Of a stretch of DNA of 33,408 nucleotides, positions 24,232 to 32,865 are shown in pieces. The position numbers and the translations under genes were made by a program. Under the pieces are notes generated by a model. It ran no database searches, was not told the origin of the DNA, and was given only the letters and a program-made list of their open reading frames with translations. The DNA comes from Acidobacteriota bacterium (lineage in GTDB: Bacteria > Acidobacteriota > Terriglobia > Terriglobales > Acidobacteriaceae): assembly GCA_021810625.1 (NCBI GenBank), contig JAJZIJ010000028.1:1-33408 (forward strand). The letters are read 5' to 3'. Numbering within the stretch: the stretch's first letter is position 1; every line of letters starts with the position of its first letter.

Positions 24232-25194
24232 TCACTTGGAGGATGTGTCTTCCTTTGGTTTTTTAAGCGAGAAGGTCAACGTAAAACCCACCGTGGTGTC
24301 TCGCAGGCGGAAACTTCGGTTGTAGTACGAAGAAATATCCCAGTGTCCTTCTGTTGGGACATCGACCGTAGCCGTGATGCCGTTGTCTTCCGCGCTTCCG
24401 TTCGACAGCACTTGCACCATGCCATTCTTTCTGCGAACCACCTGTGTGTAGATTTTCTGTTTGCCGATGGGAAGCTGTTCATACGCATCGCCTTCGACAT
24501 CCAGATGGGAGGCTACATTGTACGCTCCTCCAGCTTGGAAATAGGCCAACGTTCCCAGCGTATCGTAGTTGCGTACCACGGCCTGGTTCACAAGATCGCT
24601 GCTGTCGCCAACACCAAGTTGGAGGTCGGGAGTGAAGCGCCGGATATCCACTTCAAAGTCATTCAGCGCCATCCAGGTAACTTGTCCGGTACTCAGTCCA
24701 TAGGCCTTATCGCCGGTGGGCGCGTCGATGGCGGCTGTGAGCGTGTCATCCAGCCAGGCGGGAGTAAATTCCGCATGTCCGGCGAACGTGGTATCGCCAA
24801 GCTCTCCAGAATGGGCCGTCAATGGGCCGGTCAGGGGTTTGCCGGGCCTGTATCTGTACGCCATGCGATACAAATAAATGGGAATCGTTACGTCCGCGCT
24901 GAAGATACGATTGAAGCGGTATGAAAGAGTGGGCTGCACAAAACCCGCCCAGCCAAGCTGCGCGTCATACAGCCCGCTGAAAGCGACGAAAGCATTGAAG
25001 CCGCGTTGTGGAAGCTCAAATCCATCGAGCGCCATCAAGTCTTCCGCCGTCATGTCAGAGGAATTGGCTCCCGCAGACGATGCGATAGCCGCAGTCGGCG
25101 TGGCGTGGGCGGTTTGGCCAGGGAGCGGGGCCGCAGACATACATAGCAACAGACATCCCACTAGAAAACTTGAAATTTTTAAGGTCAATCTCAT
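24232..25194 (-). CDS. Predicted outer-membrane beta-barrel protein of unknown function
   Basis: The 320-residue exported protein starts MRLTLKISSFLVGCLLLCMS with a signal peptide ending near PLPGQ. The mature part alternates amphipathic strands (FVQPTLSYRFNRIFSADVTIPIYLYRM, then GDTTFAGHAEFTP, FQAGGAYNVASHLDVEGDAYEQLP) and ends in TVGFTLTFSLKKPKEDTSSK. This resembles transporter-type outer-membrane barrels, but I cannot name the family. ATG 25194 is chosen because the signal peptide starts there; upstream codons to 25377 read as unlikely protein. It diverges from the GH27 gene across a 236-bp region, so the two may share regulation. Confidence 0.7.
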   Translation of the reverse strand: MRLTLKISSFLVGCLLLCMSAAPLPGQTAHATPTAAIASSAGANSSDMTAEDLMALDGFELPQRGFNAFVAFSGLYDAQLGWAGFVQPTLSYRFNRIFSADVTIPIYLYRMAYRYRPGKPLTGPLTAHSGELGDTTFAGHAEFTPAWLDDTLTAAIDAPTGDKAYGLSTGQVTWMALNDFEVDIRRFTPDLQLGVGDSSDLVNQAVVRNYDTLGTLAYFQAGGAYNVASHLDVEGDAYEQLPIGKQKIYTQVVRRKNGMVQVLSNGSAEDNGITATVDVPTEGHWDISSYYNRSFRLRDTTVGFTLTFSLKKPKEDTSSK

Positions 25195-25370
25195 CACTCT
25201 CGATCCGTATCCGTTCGCGCCACGTATCCCTGGCCTTCTCGCGCCGGACAAAGAGCGTCTCCCAGCCAAGACTTTCAGAAAAGAGCGAACCTGGCAAGTT
25301 GTCTGGCAGGTGGAGATCTCTGACGGAGAATCGCTTGGCCTATGGTCGCTCGCACACTTCTGGACGGAAC

Positions 25371-25397
25371 ACCCCACAAGCGGTAGAGTTGTGGGGT
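25371..25397 (+). promoter_or_regulatory. 9-bp inverted repeat upstream of the alpha-galactosidase gene
   Basis: accccacaa (25371-25379) and ttgtggggt (25389-25397) are perfect inverses with a 9-nt spacer, ending 33 nt before the GH27 ATG. It could be an operator or a leader hairpin in the mRNA. There is no U tract, so it is not a canonical terminator. Confidence 0.5.
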
Positions 25398-25430
25398 CGC
25401 AGCAAATTCATCTTGAGGTCTCCATCCATT

Positions 25431-26624
25431 ATGTTCGCTTATCGCAGGATCTTCTGGTTGTGCGCGCTTCTGCTCTGCATTTCGCCGTTGCTGGCGCAAT
25501 CCAGCACGATGGCCGCAACTCCGCCGATGGGCTGGAATAGCTGGAATCATTTTGCCGAGAAAGTAACCGATGCGGATGTCCGCGCCGCCGCCGATGCGAT
25601 GGTGTCGAGCGGGATGCGCGATGCCGGATATGTATATGTCAACATCGACGACACCTGGGAGGGCCAGCGCGATGCGCAGGGTTTCATCCAGCCAAACAGC
25701 AAATTTCCTGACATGAAGGCGCTGGCGGAGTATGTCCACTCCAAAGGACTGAAGCTGGGCATTTACTCTTCTCCGGGGCCAAAGACCTGTGGGGGGTACG
25801 AAGGCAGCTATGGCCACGAAGATCAGGATGCCCAAACCTATGCCAAGTGGGGCGTGGATTATCTAAAATATGACTTGTGCAGCTATGGCGACATTATGCG
25901 CGCGCAGTCGCATGGCGACCCGCAGGTGGCTGGGGCAATGATGCAGCAAGCGTATGAAAAAATGCACCAGGCGTTGCTAAAAACGCATCGTCCCATTGTC
26001 TACAGCCTGTGCCAGTACGGCACGGATGCATCATGGAAGTGGGCGCCCAGCGTGGGCGGCAATCTCTGGCGCACCACGGGGGATATCAAGGACACCTGGA
26101 ATCGCATGACGCTGATTGGCTTCTCCCAGGCCGGACTCGCCAGGTACGCCAGCCCCGGACACTGGAATGATCCAGACATGCTGGAGGTCGGCAACGGCCA
26201 CATGACCGACAGTGAATATCGCGTCCACATGAGTCTGTGGGCCATGCTGGCCGCGCCACTGATTGCGGGCAACGATCTAAGCAAGATGACCCCGGAGACG
26301 CGGAATATTCTGCTCAACAAGGAAGTGATCGCCGTCGATCAAGACCCACTCGGCAAGCAGGGAGATCGCGTCTCCGCCGTGGGGCCGTTTGAAGTTTGGA
26401 GCAAGCCGCTGGTCAATGGAGCAAAAGCCGTCGCGCTCTTCAATCGCAGCGCGTCCGATTACCCATTCGACTCTCCGATGAGTTTTCGCCTGAAAGATGT
26501 TGGCTTTTCGCAGCCCGTCCATGCGCGGGACTTGTGGACACATAAAGACTTGGGTCTGATTCACGATTCCTACACTGTGGTCGTGCCCAGTCACGGCGTG
26601 GTTCTGCTGCTGCTAAAGCCATAA
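25431..26624 (+). CDS. Secreted alpha-galactosidase, glycoside hydrolase family 27
   Basis: This removes terminal alpha-linked galactose from oligosaccharides or galactomannan. The 397-residue protein has a signal peptide (MFAYRRIFWLCALLLCISPL, LAQ) and the GH27 opening ATPPMGWNSWNHF (29-41). The nucleophile is D148 in YLKYDLC. The likely acid/base is D218 in the RxxxD motif of WRTTGDIKD, with YASPGHWNDPDML (239-251) downstream. A C-terminal beta-sandwich ends with VVVPSHGVVLLLLKP. The real start is ATG 25431, at the signal peptide; GAGG lies somewhat far upstream. An SGNH esterase gene follows after 44 bp, suggesting an operon for side-chain removal from plant polysaccharide. Confidence 0.94.
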   Translation: MFAYRRIFWLCALLLCISPLLAQSSTMAATPPMGWNSWNHFAEKVTDADVRAAADAMVSSGMRDAGYVYVNIDDTWEGQRDAQGFIQPNSKFPDMKALAEYVHSKGLKLGIYSSPGPKTCGGYEGSYGHEDQDAQTYAKWGVDYLKYDLCSYGDIMRAQSHGDPQVAGAMMQQAYEKMHQALLKTHRPIVYSLCQYGTDASWKWAPSVGGNLWRTTGDIKDTWNRMTLIGFSQAGLARYASPGHWNDPDMLEVGNGHMTDSEYRVHMSLWAMLAAPLIAGNDLSKMTPETRNILLNKEVIAVDQDPLGKQGDRVSAVGPFEVWSKPLVNGAKAVALFNRSASDYPFDSPMSFRLKDVGFSQPVHARDLWTHKDLGLIHDSYTVVVPSHGVVLLLLKP

Positions 26625-26668
26625 GCACGCATTTGTAACAATCATTGTTTCCTTTGGGGGAGATTGCA

Positions 26669-27958
26669 ATGCACAGGGTTCGGCATACTCTTTTCACTGT
26701 CCTTTTCCTGGCTCTGGCGGTGTCGGCGGTCTTCTGTCAGGAGCCGCCGCTCACAACCGCTCCTGCCGCAGACAAGATGGCTTCGCCCACGTTCTTTCTG
26801 AAAAATGGCGACCGGGTTGCTTTTTACGGCGACAGCATCACTGCGCAGCGGCTGTACACAAATCAGGTGGAAGATTTTGTCCTGACGCGATACCCCAGCC
26901 TGAACATCACCTTCTTTAACGCGGGCGTAAGTGGAGATATGGTGACTGGCGGACGAGCGGGAAAGATGAAAACCCGCGTGGATCGCGACCTGCTACCCGA
27001 CAGGCCCACTGTGGTTACGATTATGTTGGGCATGAATGATGGCCGCTACACGACTGCCTTCAAGTCCAACTTTGCCACGTATGCTGCGGGCTATCGCAAG
27101 CTGCTGGATCGCATCAAAGCTGGACTTCCCAATGCGCGCATCACGCTGATTGAGCCTTCTCCTTACGATGAGATCAGCCGTCCATCCAAGATACCCGGCT
27201 ATAACGATGTCCTTCTACGCTACGGCCAGTTTGTTGCCACAACGGCCCAGCAGCAGGGGATGCAGGTGGTGGACTTCAACCATCCACTGACGCAGGCGCT
27301 GCGGGCGGGGATGCTCCTCAACCCATCGCTCGCGTCGCTGCTGATTCCTGACCATATCCACCCCTCCGAATCAGGACACTGGATCATGGCAGCGGCCTTG
27401 ATGCGTGCCTGGGGCGTATCGCCCATCGTGAGCAGTGTTTCGTTGGATGGCATAAACGCAACCCTGCAAAACGCCCAGAACACCGACGTGACGGCCCTAA
27501 AGAAAACGGCAACAGGTCTGAGCTGGGAGCAAGAAGATATGGCGCTGCCGCTGCCCCTGTATCTGAGTGATCCGATGACCCAGTTCCTGCTGAAAATCTC
27601 AGACCTGGCGACGCTGGATCAACAAATGCTGCGCGTGCAACATCTGCTAGCCGCCAGCTACACATTGACCATTGATGATCGGAAAGTGGCATCCTTCACG
27701 CGGCAGGAATTGGCGGATGGAGTGAATCTTGCCTTGTATGAGACGCCTATGCTCCATCAGGCGTGGAAGGTAGACGACGACACGGACAACCAGGCTGCGT
27801 TGGATCGGGCGCACTTTCTTCTGATTACGACCAGGCAGCAGTCTCCTGACGTGGCCGCAGCCGCAGGGATCGTGCAATCCCTGGAGTATGAAATGGCCGC
27901 AGAACAGCATGAGGATGCACAACCCAAACTCCATGCCTTCGAGTTGACCGCGAACTAG
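26669..27958 (+). CDS. Secreted SGNH/GDSL hydrolase (probable carbohydrate esterase)
   Basis: The 429-residue exported esterase has signal peptide MHRVRHTLFTVLFLALAVSA. SGNH blocks are intact: block I FYGDSIT with S56, block II NAGVSGD with G88 or nearby glycine, block III GMNDG with N123, and block V DHIHPSESGHW with D228 and H231 completing the triad. The last 190 residues form an extra C-terminal region I do not recognise. The ATG at 26669 follows GGGGGAGA at good spacing. Position just after the GH27 gene suggests removal of acetyl or other ester groups from the same polysaccharide; the substrate is inferred, not shown. Confidence 0.88.
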   Translation: MHRVRHTLFTVLFLALAVSAVFCQEPPLTTAPAADKMASPTFFLKNGDRVAFYGDSITAQRLYTNQVEDFVLTRYPSLNITFFNAGVSGDMVTGGRAGKMKTRVDRDLLPDRPTVVTIMLGMNDGRYTTAFKSNFATYAAGYRKLLDRIKAGLPNARITLIEPSPYDEISRPSKIPGYNDVLLRYGQFVATTAQQQGMQVVDFNHPLTQALRAGMLLNPSLASLLIPDHIHPSESGHWIMAAALMRAWGVSPIVSSVSLDGINATLQNAQNTDVTALKKTATGLSWEQEDMALPLPLYLSDPMTQFLLKISDLATLDQQMLRVQHLLAASYTLTIDDRKVASFTRQELADGVNLALYETPMLHQAWKVDDDTDNQAALDRAHFLLITTRQQSPDVAAAAGIVQSLEYEMAAEQHEDAQPKLHAFELTAN

Positions 27959-28039
27959 CGCCTGTCGTTATGGCGCTTGGGAAGCAGCATGTCTGGAAAA
28001 AAGAGTGTGAGATGGAATCGTCGCCCTCGCATCTCCCAC

Positions 28040-28735
28040 TCACAACGTAACGGTTTTTTGATGGCGCTCGGTGGCGATGCGTCCGTGGTGGAGTTCCACC
28101 ACGCGGTCGGAGAGTTCGGCCATCTCTGGATCGTGCGTGACCATGACAATGGTGTGGCCGACGCGATGCAGCGCGCGCAAATGTTCCTGCACAATCTGCT
28201 GATTGGCCGCGTCGAGATTTCCCGTTGGTTCATCCGCCAGCAGAATCGGCGGCTGATTGATGAGCGCCCGCGCAATGCAGACGCGCTGCTGCTCCCCACC
28301 GGAGAGTTCGCTGGGCAGATGCTGCGCCCGGTCGGCGAGGCCAACCTGTTCAAGAGCGCGGAGCGCTTCCGGCTCGTCCGTCATGCTGTGGAAGTACTGC
28401 GCCAACATGATATTTTCCACTGCCGTCAGATATGGAATCAGATGAAATTGCTGGAAGATGAAACCAATTTTTTCTGCGCGAAAGCGGTCGAGTTCCTGAC
28501 GGCTAAGTTGATGAACATCCGTTCCAGCAATGCGCACTGTGCCCGCCGTGGGTTGATCGAGACAGCCAAGAATATTGACCAGCGTGGATTTTCCAGAGCC
28601 GGACGGCCCCATGATGGCAATCCATTCGCCGCGTTGGACGGTGAGCGAAATGGCATTGAGAGCGCGCACAACCCCGGCGCGGCTGGCGTATTCGCGGGTC
28701 AGGTCGCGCAGTTCGATTACGGCATCGGGGTGCAT
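28040..28735 (-). CDS. ABC transporter ATP-binding protein (MacB/LolD type)
   Basis: This is the ATPase of the exporter-like complex encoded by the operon. The 231-residue protein has Walker A GPSGSGKST (43-51), a Q-loop in FIFQQFHLIPYLTAVEN, the signature LSGGEQQRV (144-152), Walker B ILLADEPTGNLD and the H-loop H201. The FQQFHLIP and DEPTGNLD patterns place it in the MacB/LolD/FtsE branch, which partners FtsX-like permeases such as the two upstream. The ATG at 28735 lacks a good ribosome site; a TTG about 24 nt upstream behind GAGGCG is an alternative. It is the last gene of the iron operon, 26 nt after the permease stop. Confidence 0.92.
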   Translation of the reverse strand: MHPDAVIELRDLTREYASRAGVVRALNAISLTVQRGEWIAIMGPSGSGKSTLVNILGCLDQPTAGTVRIAGTDVHQLSRQELDRFRAEKIGFIFQQFHLIPYLTAVENIMLAQYFHSMTDEPEALRALEQVGLADRAQHLPSELSGGEQQRVCIARALINQPPILLADEPTGNLDAANQQIVQEHLRALHRVGHTIVMVTHDPEMAELSDRVVELHHGRIATERHQKTVTL

Positions 28736-28761
28736 TGCGGATTGCAAGGGTGTCTCCAAAA

Positions 28762-29886
28762 TTATTCGCCTCGTAATAGCGTAGCTGGTTCCATTGCGCG
28801 CAGGATGCGCATGGGCACTCCCGCAGCCAGAATCGCAACCATCAGGTTGAGTAGCAAGACCTGCGGCGCAATCTGCCAGAGCGGAAGAATGGCAGTGTGA
28901 AAATTCCACTCTCCGATGAGGAATGCGAGCAGGCTGCCCAGAAAATATCCGCCCACTGCGCCGATGAGTGCGAGCAGAACGGCCTCCAGCAGAAACAACA
29001 GAGAGACCTGATGCTGCGTGGAGCCGAGCGCTTTCATAATGGCGAAGTCGCGTCGCCGTTCGAGCACAGAAGCCATCAGCGTTGCCAGCACGCAAATCGC
29101 AACCGTTAGCGCAATGAGCAAAAGCGAGTAGAACATCAGCGCGCGTGTACGATCCACCACGCGGCCTTCGCTTTCCACCAGTTGTCGCACCGCGTGGACT
29201 TCCACTCCCGGCAGGGCCAGCCGCAGGCGATCGAGCAGTCGCTGCACCTGCGCCGCGCTGCCCGGAGCCTGAATCTCCAGCGTGGTTGCGGGCACGCCTG
29301 TCCATGCGATGAAGGCGGCAAGCGGCAGGTAGACGCGGCTATCCTCGGCTCCGCCAGTATGCACGGTTCCTGTAGCGTGGAGTTGGAGCGCGTGCCCGTT
29401 GTAGATGAGCGAAAAATTTTCTCCCGGAAGGAAATTTTTTGCGCGCGTGCCGATCAGCACAGCGGTCGCGGTGGAATCGGCAGAGGGATTTGCTGCATCC
29501 GGCCAATGGCTCACCTGCCACCAGCGATCCACGGCGCGAACGGCGAAGAAATCCGTTCCAGCAACGACGATGGGCGCTCCGTCCGCCGTTTGCGCGACGG
29601 CGTAGGCAAAGGGAATAATGCGGCTCTCTGGCCCGACAACTGTGCGCGCGGTGGAAAGCGTTTCTGGCGGCAGAGAAGCGCCGTCAGGCGCGGTGAGGAT
29701 GATGTTGGCTCCAAAAGCGCGGAATTGCTGATGCAATTTTTGATTGAGCGAAGCGTACAGCGTGAGCAACGCGGTGGCCACCGCTGCGCTTACGATGAGC
29801 GAAAACAAAGCCGCCAGCGAACGAGCGCGCCGATGCATCAGTCCGCGACGCAACAGCATCAGTAGCGAGAAGCGGGATTGGCTCAT
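28762..29886 (-). CDS. FtsX-like ABC transporter permease (second)
   Basis: The 374-residue inner-membrane protein has one N-terminal transmembrane helix (ARSLAALFSLIVSAAVATAL), a large periplasmic domain, and three C-terminal helices with the FtsX/MacB coupling segment ERRRDFAIMKALGSTQHQVSLLF. It is the likely partner of the first permease, forming a heterodimer with the ATPase. The ATG at 29886 overlaps the upstream stop as ATGA, so translation is coupled. It corresponds in position to Cj1662 of the Campylobacter P19/FTR1 iron locus. Confidence 0.88.
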   Translation of the reverse strand: MSQSRFSLLMLLRRGLMHRRARSLAALFSLIVSAAVATALLTLYASLNQKLHQQFRAFGANIILTAPDGASLPPETLSTARTVVGPESRIIPFAYAVAQTADGAPIVVAGTDFFAVRAVDRWWQVSHWPDAANPSADSTATAVLIGTRAKNFLPGENFSLIYNGHALQLHATGTVHTGGAEDSRVYLPLAAFIAWTGVPATTLEIQAPGSAAQVQRLLDRLRLALPGVEVHAVRQLVESEGRVVDRTRALMFYSLLLIALTVAICVLATLMASVLERRRDFAIMKALGSTQHQVSLLFLLEAVLLALIGAVGGYFLGSLLAFLIGEWNFHTAILPLWQIAPQVLLLNLMVAILAAGVPMRILRAMEPATLLRGE

Positions 29887-31187
29887 GCGTCCTCCCGCAG
29901 CACGGCGGCTGGATCCATACGCAGGGTGCGCATCACGGAGGGCGCGCCGCCAGCCAGCGAAACAAAAACCGCCAGCCCCAGCGCGGCGGGCAGCAGCACC
30001 GGATTGAAAGGAATCGCGCTCTGAAAAATTTGCTGGCCCACGCGGTTGGCCAGCAGCGAACCCAGCAGATAGCCCAGCGTGCCGCTGAGCAGCGCCAGCA
30101 GCGTGGTCTCCGCAAAAAACAAATTCGCCACGGCGGCACGGGACGCGCCAAGCGCGCGCATCAGGCCAATTTCCTGCTGGCGTTCGAGAATGGCCGTGGT
30201 CATGGATGCAGCCACGGCAAAGGCGGCGGAGAGCAATGCGGCCAGCGCCACCAGCCACATCAACCCGGAGATGCGTTGCAGAATGGTGCCTTCGCCCTGC
30301 GCCACGCGACGGATTTGCTCAGCATGGGCATAGGGAAGCGCCTCCTGAATCTGATAGGCGATAGAGTTGGCGTAAGGGGAGCAGTACCAGCGATCGCGCA
30401 GCTTTGGCGGCAACGAATCGGGATTGCGGCGGGCCAGCGCATCCTCCGGCTTGGTCAACGCGCTGACGTATACGCGGCGAACGGCACCAGGATGGCCGAC
30501 GATCTGCTGCGCCAGCGCGAGCGGCAACAGCACCATGCGATCCGTCGCGTCGCCAGCGGAGACGATGCCCGTGATGCGTGCCGGCGCGCCGTTGACGACA
30601 ACCGAATCTCCCGGCGCGAGATGAGCCTGTGCCGCAAGCGTGCTGCCGAGCGCGACTTCATTGGTCGCACCATCGGTGGGCCAGGTACCGCGCAGCTTCC
30701 ACCACGGGTGCATCGCGGGCGCGCCCATTGTGTAAGTCTCCGCGCTGCTTCCTGCTCCATAATGCAGCGCGTGCCGGAACCAGAGGCCAAGCGCAGGAAC
30801 GAGCGTGGGAGTAGAAACGGTGCGCGCTGTAGTTTGCGTTGATGTTGCCAGCGTGATGTTGAGCGGCAACTCCGGCGAGATGTCCGTAATGTTGTTGCGC
30901 CAGAAGATGCCCTTCAGTTTCGCCAAGTCAGCTTCATGCAGATAACTGCCCGCCGTTGCCGGACGAATGCTGACACCGCCCATCTCCACATCCAGCGTGT
31001 CCGCTTTGGGAGTGACGACAAGGTTGGCTCCATACGAAGAAAGTTCGCGATTGATCGAGTCTCCGACGCTGGCTCCAATAGCCAGCATGGCCGTCACTGC
31101 CGTTGTTCCCAGCAGAATGGCAAGACCAGCCAGCAGCTTGCGCCGCCGTTGCCGCCGAAAACTTTCCATCAATAAGCGGAAGAACAT
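29883..31187 (-). CDS. FtsX-like ABC transporter permease (first)
   Basis: The 434-residue inner-membrane protein has the MacB/FtsX topology: a basic N terminus (FRRQRRRKLLAGLAILLGTT), a long periplasmic region from about 45 to 310, and three helices at the C terminus. The coupling helix is ILERQQEIGLMRALGASRAAV. Its start lies 18 nt after the FTR1-type permease stop and its end overlaps the second permease by 4 nt. In Campylobacter and some E. coli strains the equivalent proteins work with an FTR1 permease in iron uptake; the transported species is not established. Confidence 0.88.
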   Translation of the reverse strand: MFFRLLMESFRRQRRRKLLAGLAILLGTTAVTAMLAIGASVGDSINRELSSYGANLVVTPKADTLDVEMGGVSIRPATAGSYLHEADLAKLKGIFWRNNITDISPELPLNITLATSTQTTARTVSTPTLVPALGLWFRHALHYGAGSSAETYTMGAPAMHPWWKLRGTWPTDGATNEVALGSTLAAQAHLAPGDSVVVNGAPARITGIVSAGDATDRMVLLPLALAQQIVGHPGAVRRVYVSALTKPEDALARRNPDSLPPKLRDRWYCSPYANSIAYQIQEALPYAHAEQIRRVAQGEGTILQRISGLMWLVALAALLSAAFAVAASMTTAILERQQEIGLMRALGASRAAVANLFFAETTLLALLSGTLGYLLGSLLANRVGQQIFQSAIPFNPVLLPAALGLAVFVSLAGGAPSVMRTLRMDPAAVLREDA

Positions 31188-31205
31188 GAGCGAACCGCGC
31201 GCCTC

Positions 31206-32471
31206 CTATTTTGCGAAGGTAGGCACCAGCGCCTCCAGGTTGCGCGCCGTGAGGATGACAAATCCTCCGGCGATAGTCGAGGTCAGTGGCACGGGATTGC
31301 AGCCTCCGGGTTGGCCGACGGATTGCGCGCTGATCGGCGAGGCGCAGAGCTTGCAGATAATGTTGTCGCCACTCTTGTAAAAGCCCACCGGCCCGCAGAT
31401 TTGGCAGGCATCGGCAACGCTGACAATGTTTCCATCCGGCTTGCGAAAGAGGAGAAAACGCACATCGGTGCCGTTGACGTTCACCACGTAGCGATGCAGT
31501 TGATCGTCCTGAATCTGCGCGACTGGCACAGTAACCTGCGATCCAACCAGCGTGACGGCTGCTGCGGGCGAGAGCGCGGTGGTGCTTTTGGCATAGATGA
31601 ATTGCGCCGTCACCAGAAAGATGAAGACAAAGCTACAAGTGTAGACCGCCGTCATCCAGAGTCGCTCGCGCCGCGCCATCCACTCAGTCTTGCGCCGCTC
31701 GGCGGGATTGGCGGCGATGAGCTTCGCCGTGTCCGTGCTTTGCGCCATGCGCTGCCGCGTTTCATAAAGCACCATCAAGCCAGCCAGCGCCAGAATGGTG
31801 ATGAAGAAAAAGAAATCATTGCGCACGATGGGGCCGATGAAGCGCATCTCCACTTTGCTTGATGGCAGCACGCCGTTTTCTGACAGCTCATGCAGCCCGG
31901 AGATGACCAGCTGGAAGACGACGAAGTAAAGAATCACCGTGGTGACGCGGAAGAAGCGCTGCAAGTCGATGCGCACGCTGCCTTTGACAAAAAGAAAGCC
32001 GAAGATCACCGCGCAGGTAACGCCGAGCAGCGTTCCGAAGAAGCTCATCAACTCCGTGGAGTTGAGCGAGACCGCGCCCAGAATCAGCACCGTTTCCACG
32101 CCTTCGCGCAGCACCATCAAAAAAACAAACAAAAACAAGCCGAGGCGGGAGCTGTTGCCAGTGAGCGCTCCCAGCTTCTCTTCAATGCGACTTTGCATCG
32201 TCTTTGCCGTGCGCTGCATGAACCAGATCACGCTCAGAACAAAGACGGCAGCAACCAGCATCACCGCGCCTTCAAAGATGTCCTGGTTGAACTGCGTGCG
32301 GGCAAGTACGACGGCGACCAGCAGACTACAAACGCAGGCCGCCGTCAGCGCGGCAAGTACCACGCGCTTCAGGTCATTGCGACCAATCTTGTTCAAATAG
32401 GCGAAGACGATGCCGACGATCAGCGCGGCTTCAACGCCTTCCCGGAGCGTGATAATGAATGCCTGCAACAT
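31206..32471 (-). CDS. FTR1-family iron permease fused to a DUF2318 Fe-S-containing domain
   Basis: This is a probable high-affinity iron permease of the inner membrane. The 421-residue protein has the two iron-binding REGVE motifs of FTR1/EfeU (10-14 and 122-126) within a seven-helix-type membrane part. A late transmembrane helix (about 272-293) follows. The extracytoplasmic DUF2318 domain carries C356-x2-C359, C373-x2-C376 and C391, as in Cj1658-type proteins. The ATG at 32471 gives MLQAFIITLREGVEA, the normal FTR1 start; the longer frame from 32549 runs back through the Fur-like site and is rejected. It heads the operon with the two permeases and the ATPase. No P19/FetP periplasmic protein or thioredoxin gene is present. 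Confidence 0.92.
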   Translation of the reverse strand: MLQAFIITLREGVEAALIVGIVFAYLNKIGRNDLKRVVLAALTAACVCSLLVAVVLARTQFNQDIFEGAVMLVAAVFVLSVIWFMQRTAKTMQSRIEEKLGALTGNSSRLGLFLFVFLMVLREGVETVLILGAVSLNSTELMSFFGTLLGVTCAVIFGFLFVKGSVRIDLQRFFRVTTVILYFVVFQLVISGLHELSENGVLPSSKVEMRFIGPIVRNDFFFFITILALAGLMVLYETRQRMAQSTDTAKLIAANPAERRKTEWMARRERLWMTAVYTCSFVFIFLVTAQFIYAKSTTALSPAAAVTLVGSQVTVPVAQIQDDQLHRYVVNVNGTDVRFLLFRKPDGNIVSVADACQICGPVGFYKSGDNIICKLCASPISAQSVGQPGGCNPVPLTSTIAGGFVILTARNLEALVPTFAK

Positions 32472-32494
32472 GGTTTGGAGAGGCTCGCAATCTT

Positions 32495-32513
32495 GAAAAT
32501 GAAAATCACTTTC
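32495..32513 (-). promoter_or_regulatory. Fur-box-like operator upstream of the iron operon
   Basis: gaaaatgaaaatcactttc matches the 19-bp Fur consensus GATAATGATAATCATTATC at 15 positions. It lies 24-42 bp upstream of the FTR1-type start, next to AT-rich promoter-like sequence (TATATT on the minus strand at 32514-32519). Iron-dependent repression is the expected control. Confidence 0.7.
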
Positions 32514-32579
32514 AATATAAATTGTATATGCGACTGAATTAGTCGTCAATTTTCACACATACACGTAAATTTAGTGATA

Positions 32580-32594
32580 CACGTATAATACGTG
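32580..32594. promoter_or_regulatory. Palindromic operator embedding the -10 box of the RHH/PIN operon
   Basis: cacgta-taa-tacgtg is a perfect 6+3+6 dyad containing TATAAT (32584-32589). A further half-site in atacacgta occurs at 32559-32567, repeated at 32577-32585. The arrangement fits cooperative binding of a ribbon-helix-helix antitoxin at its own promoter. Confidence 0.6.
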
Positions 32595-32610
32595 CAGAAA
32601 GGGGACGGGA

Positions 32611-32865
32611 ATGGCGCATTCAACGGATCAACGCAAGCAAAATGTGACGATCAGTCTGGATCGAAAGACGATTCAAAAAGCAAAGATCGTTGCTGCTCGA
32701 CGGGCCACTTCCATCAGCGGTCTGTTGGCGCGTCAAATTGAAATTCTCGTGGGGGAGGAAGATGCCTACGAGAGCGCGAAACATCAGGCTATGGCATTGC
32801 TCGACCGTGGATTTCCCCTGGACAGCAGAATTAAAATCCGTCGGGACGAACTACATGAACGATAA
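32611..32865 (+). CDS. Ribbon-helix-helix antitoxin (DUF6364-like)
   Basis: The 84-residue protein is the probable antitoxin and autorepressor of the downstream PIN toxin. A ribbon-helix-helix covers about residues 11-45 (NVTISLDRKTIQKAKIVAAR, then RATSISGLLARQIE). A C-terminal tail (LLDRGFPLDSRIKIRRDELHER) probably wraps the toxin. The start has a purine-rich site (AGAAAGGGGACGGG). It overlaps the toxin start by 11 nt. The palindrome over its -10 box is the likely operator. It is divergent from the iron operon across 139 bp. Confidence 0.85.
   Translation: MAHSTDQRKQNVTISLDRKTIQKAKIVAARRATSISGLLARQIEILVGEEDAYESAKHQAMALLDRGFPLDSRIKIRRDELHER

Noticed and set aside
23692-24924. 410-residue plus-strand ORF
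   Set aside because: It crosses parts of two minus-strand genes and their intergenic gap, with no family features or plausible start.
28736-29305. 190-residue N-terminal extension of the ATPase
   Set aside because: The extension lies in another frame of the permease gene; the ATPase proper starts at 28735 with a normal N terminus.
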